From assembly GCA_002404055.1 (NCBI GenBank), contig DHIZ01000176.1, forward strand, positions 15,945 through 21,087: a stretch of 5,143 nucleotides of DNA, written 5' to 3'. Made by a program: the position numbers and the translations under genes. The notes beneath the pieces are model-generated. The model was not told the DNA's origin and searched no databases. It saw only the letters and a list, made by a program, of their open reading frames with translations. Shown piece after piece: positions 1-5,143 of the stretch. Positions within the stretch are counted from its first letter, which is position 1; each line of letters begins with the position of its first letter. The stretch comes from Chloroflexi bacterium UBA4733. Lineage in GTDB: Bacteria; Chloroflexota; UBA4733.

Positions 1-51
1 CCCGCCCCCCGCCCCGCCCGGCGCCGGGCCCCCCCCGCCCCCCCGCCCGGC
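1..51. other. A/T-free, C-rich low-complexity stretch at window edge
   Basis: The first 51 bases contain only C and G, with C about three times as common as G, broken into C-runs of 3 to 8. Nothing else in the window looks like this. In the frame of the downstream receiver domain it stays open and would code for a Pro/Arg/Ala-rich stretch, as a linker in a signalling protein might. It could equally be low-quality sequence at the end of a contig. The sequence alone does not decide between them. Confidence 0.6.
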
Positions 52-476
52 TTGAGCGCGCGCCGGAAGCTGCAATCGTCGAGGACGATGTTCCGCGCGA
101 AAATCTTCCCCTGTCCGGCCAGCGAATCCTGCTGGTCGACGACAACCCCGGCATCGCCACCCTTCTCGCCGGGCTGCTCCAGGACTCCGGCGCCACTGTC
201 GATGTCTGCCGGTCCGCCGATGCCTCGGTTGCCCAGGCGATTCGGCGCCTTCCGGCGCTCGCCATCATCCATTTACCCTTGCCCAAGGATACGGCCGCCG
301 CGCTCAGCCAACGGCTGCGCCAGCACGCCTCCCTGACCGGCATTCGCGTCATCATTCTCTCCGGCGAAGAAGGGCTGCAAACCGAGGCCGCAGACGCTGC
401 CGATGCCGTCCACCCCCGCCCGATATCGCCGCAACGCTTGATGGAAGACGTGGCGCGACTCTTGCCAGGGACGTAG
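3..476 (+). CDS. C-terminal part of a two-component signalling protein with a degenerate receiver domain (5' end outside window)
   Basis: The frame is open from the left edge to the TAG at 474-476 and has no ATG, GTG or TTG before 279, so this is the 3' part of a longer gene. After a Pro-rich stretch and a short acidic linker, codons from about 123 encode a receiver (REC) fold. Strand 1 reads RILLVDDNP, with the acidic pair at 138-143. Strand 3 reads LAIIHLPLP, strand 4 reads RVIILSGEE with the conserved Ser/Thr position (360-362), and the end reads HPRPIS followed by a final helix. Two key residues differ from the family norm: the phospho-acceptor Asp is His (codon 270-272) and the invariant Lys before the cis-Pro is Arg (417-419). 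The spacing from the acidic pair (43 residues) confirms that the His sits at the acceptor position. This domain therefore probably cannot be phosphorylated normally. A linker followed by a C-terminal REC suits a hybrid histidine kinase, but the catalytic part is not visible; a multi-domain response regulator is the alternative. Confidence 0.75.
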   Translation, partial: RPPPRPAPGPPRPPARLERAPEAAIVEDDVPRENLPLSGQRILLVDDNPGIATLLAGLLQDSGATVDVCRSADASVAQAIRRLPALAIIHLPLPKDTAAALSQRLRQHASLTGIRVIILSGEEGLQTEAADAADAVHPRPISPQRLMEDVARLLPGT

Positions 477-485
477 TGGTGCAGG

Positions 486-513
486 TTGCCCAGCGACTGA
501 AGTCGCCGGGCAA
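486..513 (+). terminator. Stem-loop after the receiver gene, possible terminator without a U-tract
   Basis: Two 13-base arms (486-498 and 501-513) are complementary at 12 of 13 positions, the exception being A492 opposite C507. In RNA the tip would open to a UGAA tetraloop closed by C-G. It begins 10 bases after the stop codon at 476. No T-run follows on either strand, so it is not a textbook intrinsic terminator; it may support factor-dependent termination or protect an mRNA 3' end. Confidence 0.45.
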
Positions 514-520
514 GAGCAGG

Positions 521-526
521 TATAGT
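521..526 (+). promoter_or_regulatory. Possible -10 box for miaB
   Basis: TATAGT matches the SigA -10 consensus at 5 of 6 positions and lies in the only A/T-rich patch between the receiver gene and miaB. No good -35 hexamer stands 16 to 19 bases upstream; that spot is the right arm of the hairpin, with at best a 3/6 match at 497-502. The call rests on the -10 box and its position 66 bases before the miaB start. Confidence 0.3.
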
Positions 527-544
527 GTTTACCCAATATCCCAA

Positions 545-563
545 GGTACCGCCGACCGGTACC
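545..563 (+). repeat. Small inverted repeat in the miaB leader
   Basis: GGTACCG (545-551) and its exact complement CGGTACC (557-563) are separated by 5 bases, which would form a 7-bp stem in the miaB 5' leader about 28 bases before the start codon. Each arm contains the self-complementary GGTACC, so the motif also reads as a near direct repeat. No function is evident. Confidence 0.35.
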
Positions 564-591
564 GGCGCAGAAACGGAGTGAACGCCCGACC

Positions 592-1986
592 ATGGTGGTA
601 GCAACAGGCAGACGCCCTTCCTACTTCATCTGGACTGTCGGCTGCCAGATGAACAAGGCGGACTCCGAACGCATCCAGAATTACCTGGAACGCGAAGGCT
701 GCGCCGAGACCGACAACGCCCGCACCGCCGACGTCGTCATCCTCAACACCTGCGCGGTGCGCCAGAGCGCAGAGGAGCGCACGGAAGGGCAACTGGGCCA
801 GCTTTCCGGGCTCAAGAAGCGCCTGCCCAACCTGGCAGTGGCAATGACAGGCTGCATGGTGACGCCGGATGCGACGGCCATGCAACGACGCTATCCCATG
901 GTTGACATGTTCTTTTCTTCGCTGACGCCGGAGCGTTTGCAGCCGCTCTTAGATCGCCCGCTGGATGAGGCGGTCCCCACGACCTTCGCGCCGGTACCGA
1001 TCGAAGCCGGGCCGGAGACCATCGCGCCGACCCTTCGCGGCAAACGCAGCAAAGAGGTCGCCCGCTTCATCCCGATCATCTACGGCTGCGACGAACATTG
1101 CACCTACTGCATAGTGCCGTCGCGGCGCGGCGGCGAACGCAGCCGGCCGGTGGCGGAAGTGGTCGACCACGTGGAGGAAGTCGTCGCCGAAGGCGCGCGG
1201 GAAGTTACACTGCTCGGTCAGATCGTCGATTCCTACGGCCACGACCTGCCGGAACGCACCGACCTGGCGGCGCTGCTGGAACGGCTCAACGACGTGCCGG
1301 GGCTGGAGCGCATCCGTTTCCTGACCTCCCACCCGCGCTTCATCGACGAGCGCCTGGTGCTGGCGATGCGCGATCTCCCGAAGGTCTGCGAGTACATGCA
1401 CCTGCCGGTGCAGCACGGTGACGACGCCATGCTGCGTCGCATGGGTAGGCCCTACAAGGTGGCCGACTATGAGCGCCTGATAGAGCGCATCCGAACAACG
1501 CTGCCAGGTTGTAGTGTGAGTACGGATGTCATCGTTGGCTTCTGTGGCGAAACGGACCAGCAGTTCCAGCACACGCTCGAACTGCTGGCGCGCGTGCGCT
1601 ACGACGTGGTGCATGTTGCCGCCTATTCGCCCCGCCCCGGCACCGCGGCCGGCGAGCACTTTGTGGACGACGTGCCGGCGCTGGACAAGAAGGAACGGCT
1701 GTGGGCCGTCGAACGCCAGCAGGAAATGATCAGTCAGGAAATCAATCAGCAACTGCTGGGCAGCGTGCAGGACGTGCTGGTGGAAGGTCCCGACAAAGGG
1801 GACAGCCCGCGTTGGAAGGGGCGCACCCGCACCAACAAGTTGACCTTTTTTGCGGTGTCCGATCCCGCTGCGCCAGTTGGCGTCGATTACACGGGCCGGA
1901 CGCTGCCCGTCACCATCACGCGCGCCGGGGCACACGCGCTGCAAGGCCGAGTGACGCCGGTCGCCGAAAGGAGCAGCCATGCTTGA
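592..1986 (+). CDS. miaB: tRNA-2-methylthio-N6-dimethylallyladenosine synthase (MiaB), radical SAM methylthiotransferase
   Basis: MiaB adds a methylthio group to C2 of N6-isopentenyladenosine at position 37 of tRNAs reading UNN codons, using S-adenosylmethionine and two [4Fe-4S] clusters in the cytoplasm. The 464-residue product has the full family architecture and normal length. The N-terminal methylthiotransferase domain carries the auxiliary-cluster cysteines C18 (GCQMN motif), C54 (NTCAVR) and C88 (TGCM). The radical SAM domain carries C166, C170 and C173 in GCDEHCTYC. A C-terminal TRAM RNA-binding domain spans about residues 387-455. The GCQMN start and LLGQIVDSYG (in place of the RimO-type QDTT stretch) favour MiaB over RimO or MtaB. 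Many MiaB proteins have LLGQNVNSYG there; the Ile and Asp are lineage-type differences. A GGAG at 575-578 lies 13 bases before the ATG, somewhat far. The last 8 bases overlap the start of the next gene, which suggests coupled translation. Confidence 0.95.
   Translation: MVVATGRRPSYFIWTVGCQMNKADSERIQNYLEREGCAETDNARTADVVILNTCAVRQSAEERTEGQLGQLSGLKKRLPNLAVAMTGCMVTPDATAMQRRYPMVDMFFSSLTPERLQPLLDRPLDEAVPTTFAPVPIEAGPETIAPTLRGKRSKEVARFIPIIYGCDEHCTYCIVPSRRGGERSRPVAEVVDHVEEVVAEGAREVTLLGQIVDSYGHDLPERTDLAALLERLNDVPGLERIRFLTSHPRFIDERLVLAMRDLPKVCEYMHLPVQHGDDAMLRRMGRPYKVADYERLIERIRTTLPGCSVSTDVIVGFCGETDQQFQHTLELLARVRYDVVHVAAYSPRPGTAAGEHFVDDVPALDKKERLWAVERQQEMISQEINQQLLGSVQDVLVEGPDKGDSPRWKGRTRTNKLTFFAVSDPAAPVGVDYTGRTLPVTITRAGAHALQGRVTPVAERSSHA
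1967..1973 (+). promoter_or_regulatory. Strong ribosome binding site inside the end of miaB
   Basis: AAAGGAG lies within the last miaB codons, 5 bases before ATG 1979. It fixes the start of the TPR gene at 1979 and hence the 8-base overlap with miaB. Confidence 0.8.
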
Positions 1987-2836
1987 TCAGCCCTCTGTCG
2001 TCGGTGATCGCGTGCCCAATAAGCGGCATATCGCCGAGCAAGCCATCGCCCTGGCCCTGCAAGGCCGCTGGGAAGACGCTGTGCAGTTAAATCGACGCCT
2101 CCTTACCTATTACCCGAACGAGGCGGATGCCCTCAACCGGCTGGGCAAGGCGCTCACCGAGTTGGGTCGCTATGGCGAAGCGCGTGACGCCTATACCCAG
2201 GCGCTGCAGGCCGATCCCGGCAACGCCATCGCCCGTCGCAACCAGGAGCGCCTCCAGGTGCTGGCCGAACGCCAGGTCAGCGGTGAGGTCGCCGGCAACA
2301 AGGGTGAAAAGTTGGACCCGCGGCTGTTCGTTGAGGAACCGGGCAAGACGGCGGTCACAGCCCTGCAACATCTGGCCCCGCCGGAGTCGCTGGTGCGCCT
2401 GAACGCCGGCGATATTGTCCGCTTCCGAGCCGCTGGTCGCTCGCTGCTGGTCGAAACCGCCGCCGGCGAGAAAATCGGTGAGGTCGAGACGAAGCTCGCC
2501 CAGCGCCTTATCCACTTCACCCAGCTTGGCAACCGGTACGTGGCGGCAATCAAATCGCTGGACGGCCGCGAGGTTCGCGTCTTCATCCGCGAAACTGTGC
2601 AGCATCCCAGCCTCGTCGGACGTGCCACATTCCCAACCCGCGCCGAGTCGGGTCATCGCGGCTACACGCGCGACACGTTGTTCCGCTACGACCCGGAAGA
2701 TGACGATGAATACGACGAGAACGAGGGCGAGTTCGTGGAACGCGAACACCACGACGATGGCGACGACGATGAAGAGCCGCCCACGAGCGTCCACGAGCTC
2801 GACCGCGGCTTCAACATCGACCGCGAGGAAGAATAA
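1979..2836 (+). CDS. TPR-repeat protein with an uncharacterised C-terminal domain and acidic tail
   Basis: I do not recognise a named family for this 285-residue protein. About residues 18-47 and 49-82 form two tetratricopeptide repeats, with typical spacing (ALQGRWEDAVQLN; LGKALTELGRYGEARDAY; ALQADPGN), suggesting a protein-interaction module. A linker (about 96-135) leads to a compact, probably beta-rich domain at about 140-212 (GDIVRFRA, LLVETAAGEKIGEVE, GNRYVAAI, REVRVFIRET). The final 48 residues (238-285) contain 25 Asp or Glu. No signal peptide or membrane segment is seen, so it is likely cytoplasmic. The start is supported by the ribosome site at 1967-1973 and overlaps the miaB end. 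Its stop is 12 bases before the CIRCE operator, and the heat-shock promoter appears to begin inside its last codons. It is probably co-transcribed with miaB; whether read-through reaches hrcA is unknown. The acidic tail could bind basic partners or mimic nucleic acid, but that is inference. Confidence 0.8.
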   Translation: MLDQPSVVGDRVPNKRHIAEQAIALALQGRWEDAVQLNRRLLTYYPNEADALNRLGKALTELGRYGEARDAYTQALQADPGNAIARRNQERLQVLAERQVSGEVAGNKGEKLDPRLFVEEPGKTAVTALQHLAPPESLVRLNAGDIVRFRAAGRSLLVETAAGEKIGEVETKLAQRLIHFTQLGNRYVAAIKSLDGREVRVFIRETVQHPSLVGRATFPTRAESGHRGYTRDTLFRYDPEDDDEYDENEGEFVEREHHDDGDDDEEPPTSVHELDRGFNIDREEE

Positions 2837-2844
2837 GGTACACT
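2817..2844 (+). promoter_or_regulatory. Putative SigA-type promoter of the hrcA-grpE-dnaK operon
   Basis: TCGACC (2817-2822, 4/6 to TTGACA) and TACACT (2839-2844, 4/6 to TATAAT) are 16 bases apart. Transcription would start near 2850-2853, inside the CIRCE repeat, which is the usual arrangement for HrcA-repressed operons. The -35 lies inside the last codons of the TPR gene. The hexamers are individually weak; position relative to CIRCE is the main support. Confidence 0.5.
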
Positions 2845-2848
2845 GCGA

Positions 2849-2875
2849 TTAGCACTCGACGCTTGAGAGTGCTAA
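2849..2875. promoter_or_regulatory. CIRCE operator (HrcA binding site)
   Basis: TTAGCACTC (2849-2857), a 9-base spacer, then GAGTGCTAA (2867-2875) is an exact match to the CIRCE consensus. The complementarity continues 3 bases outward on each side, giving perfect 12-base arms at 2846-2857 and 2867-2878. CIRCE is bound by the HrcA dimer, which represses heat-shock genes until stress inactivates HrcA. Here it stands 42 bases before the hrcA start codon and just after the predicted -10 box, so it should control hrcA, grpE and dnaK together. In the transcript it could also form a hairpin in the 5' leader. Confidence 0.97.
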
Positions 2876-2907
2876 TCGTGCCCTGGCGAAGAGTCCGAGC
2901 CGGCGCC

Positions 2908-2917
2908 GGAGCAGAGG
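2908..2917 (+). promoter_or_regulatory. Double ribosome binding site that leaves the hrcA start ambiguous
   Basis: GGAG (2908-2911) is 6 bases before ATG 2918, while AGAGG (2913-2917) abuts that ATG but is 6 bases before the in-frame GTG 2924. Either codon could start hrcA; the products differ by two residues. Confidence 0.5.
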
Positions 2918-4011
2918 ATGGGTGTGTCTGGAGCGCTCTCCAAACGCCAGTATGCCGTTTTGCGTGCGCTCGTTGAGCGCTACGTGGCCTCGGCAACGCC
3001 TGTTGCCTCCGACGTGCTGGTGCGCCACGACTTTCCATCGGTTAGCAGCGCCACCATCCGCAACGACCTGTCGGCCCTGGAAGGCGCGGGCCTGATCTAC
3101 CAGCCACATACGTCTGCCGGCCGCATCCCGTCCGAGCGCGGTTACCGCTTCTTTGTGGAACACCTGCTGCCCGAGCGTGGCCTCTCGGCGGGAGAGCGGC
3201 ATACAATTCTGCATCAGTTTTCCCAGGTGGAGGATCAAGTCGACGAGTGGTTGCGACTGGCGAGCACCGTATTGGCAGCCGCCAGTGGCGTGGCGGCGAT
3301 TGTCAGCGGCGCCTCCGGCGACGCCGCCCAGTTGCGTCACTTCGAGCTAATCGCCCTGGACAGCCGGCGCGTGTTGCTGGTCGCCATCACCAGCGATGCC
3401 TCGGTTCACCAGCAACTGATTGAGCTGGATCACCCCGTCGGTCAAACGGAACTGCGTTCGGAGGCGGCCCGCCTGACCGCAGCCTGGTCGGCGTTTTCGG
3501 CTCCCCAGATTCGGGCGACAACCACAGCCGGCCCTGGTGCGAGCGCCGGGTTGGCAGCAGTTGTGCAAGAAGTACTGGCGGCGATGCTGGATCGGCACGA
3601 CCAGCGGCAATGGGAAATACGCTACCACGATGGACTGGCGAACGTGCTGAGCCAGCCGGAGTTCTATCGGGGTAGCGACGACACGCTGCGCCGGCAGCGT
3701 TTGCACGGGCTGCTCGCTATGGTCGAGCGGGGCGACATCGTGCGCGACCTGCTGCCCGAAGTCGCCCAGCAGGGCACGCTGCGGGTGCTCATTGGCGAAG
3801 ACCAGCCGGAAGAGTTACGTGAGGTCGCCCTGGTGCTCTGCCCGTATGGCGACGACCGCGGCAGTATCGGCGTGCTCGGCGTCATCGGCCCCATTCGCTT
3901 AGACTATTGCCGCGCCATCACCGGCGCCCGCTATGTTGCCTCCATCCTCAGCGCGTTGATGCAGGAATGGCATGGACCGTCTCAGTTAGAACCCAAAGGA
4001 GAGCAAATTCA

Positions 4012-4015
<4 letters not shown>
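2918..4015 (+). CDS. hrcA: Heat-inducible transcription repressor HrcA
   Basis: HrcA is the cytoplasmic dimeric repressor that binds CIRCE and controls class I heat-shock genes; its activity is known in other bacteria to depend on chaperonin (GroE). The 365-residue product is slightly longer than the usual 340-350. An N-terminal winged-helix domain covers about residues 5-80, with the diagnostic run VSSATIRNDLSALE (42-55), GLIYQPHTSAGRIPS (58-72) and RGYRFFV (74-80). A GAF-like central domain and a dimerisation region follow, and the C-terminal family motif appears as GPIRLDY (324-330), usually GPxRMDY. The gene lies directly behind a perfect CIRCE, so autoregulation is expected. ATG 2918 is chosen, with GTG 2924 as an equal alternative. 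The stop overlaps the grpE start by 4 bases (ATGA), indicating coupled translation. Confidence 0.95.
3995..4001 (+). promoter_or_regulatory. Ribosome binding site of grpE inside the hrcA end
   Basis: AAAGGAG lies in the last hrcA codons, 10 bases before ATG 4012. It favours 4012 as the grpE start over the in-frame upstream ATGs at 3907 and 3967, which lie within conserved hrcA coding sequence and would add residues unlike any GrpE N-terminus. Confidence 0.75.

Positions 4016-5143
<1,128 letters not shown>

Noticed and set aside
52..336. Plus-strand open frame at the left end in another frame
   Set aside because: Its product is Pro/Ser/Arg-rich without a fold, whereas the overlapping frame ending at 476 encodes a clear receiver domain.
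949..1980. Long open frame of 343 codons on the minus strand opposite miaB
   Set aside because: It lies entirely within the well-conserved miaB gene, its product is rich in His, Arg, Val and Gln as expected from the complement of high-GC codons, and it shows no recognisable motif.
2702..2784. GACGAT-like repeated units near the end of the TPR gene
   Set aside because: They are irregular runs of Asp and Glu codons in the acidic tail, without a constant period or spacers, so not a tandem repeat or CRISPR array.
2087..2794. Minus-strand open frame of 235 codons opposite the TPR gene
   Set aside because: Its Val/Ile-rich start is simply the complement of the Asp/Glu codons of the acidic tail. 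The plus-strand frame has a strong ribosome site, TPR repeats and proper spacing.
3907..4011. In-frame N-terminal extension of grpE
   Set aside because: It would overlap conserved hrcA sequence and add 35 residues unlike GrpE; ATG 4012 has a good ribosome site.

Overview
The window reads as one co-directional stretch of a high-GC bacterial chromosome with every gene on the + strand. In order it carries: the 3' end of a two-component signalling gene, miaB (tRNA methylthiotransferase), an unnamed TPR protein with a very acidic tail, a perfect CIRCE operator, and the heat-shock genes hrcA, grpE and the start of dnaK, which runs off the right edge. The hrcA-grpE-dnaK order with CIRCE, the high GC and the style of the MiaB and DnaK sequences suggest a Chloroflexota bacterium (Thermomicrobia/Sphaerobacter-like). 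That placement rests on remembered family resemblance, not on a search, and is only moderately certain.

Layout. Positions 1-51 contain no A or T and are strongly C-rich: either a Pro/Arg/Ala-coding linker or poor-quality sequence at a contig edge. The first reading frame is open from the left edge to 476 and encodes a receiver domain that keeps the acidic pair but has His at the phospho-acceptor position and Arg at the usual Lys. The 115-base gap 477-591 holds a strong stem-loop just after that gene, a lone TATAGT box and a small inverted repeat, and separates the signalling gene from miaB. miaB (592-1986) is complete and overlaps the next start by 8 bases. The TPR gene (1979-2836) ends 12 bases before the CIRCE repeat (2849-2875). 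A plausible SigA-type promoter reaches from the last codons of the TPR gene to just before CIRCE. hrcA (2918-4015) overlaps grpE (4012-4635) by 4 bases, and dnaK begins 1 base after the grpE stop.

How the genes work together. miaB and the TPR gene look translationally coupled. hrcA, grpE and dnaK form a tightly packed heat-shock operon: HrcA binds CIRCE and represses its own operon, while DnaK and its nucleotide-exchange factor GrpE are produced together. I see no phage, transposon, CRISPR array, tRNA or rRNA, and no clearly new multi-gene system. The least explained items are the degenerate receiver, the TPR/acidic-tail protein next to the heat-shock operon, and the hairpin ahead of miaB.
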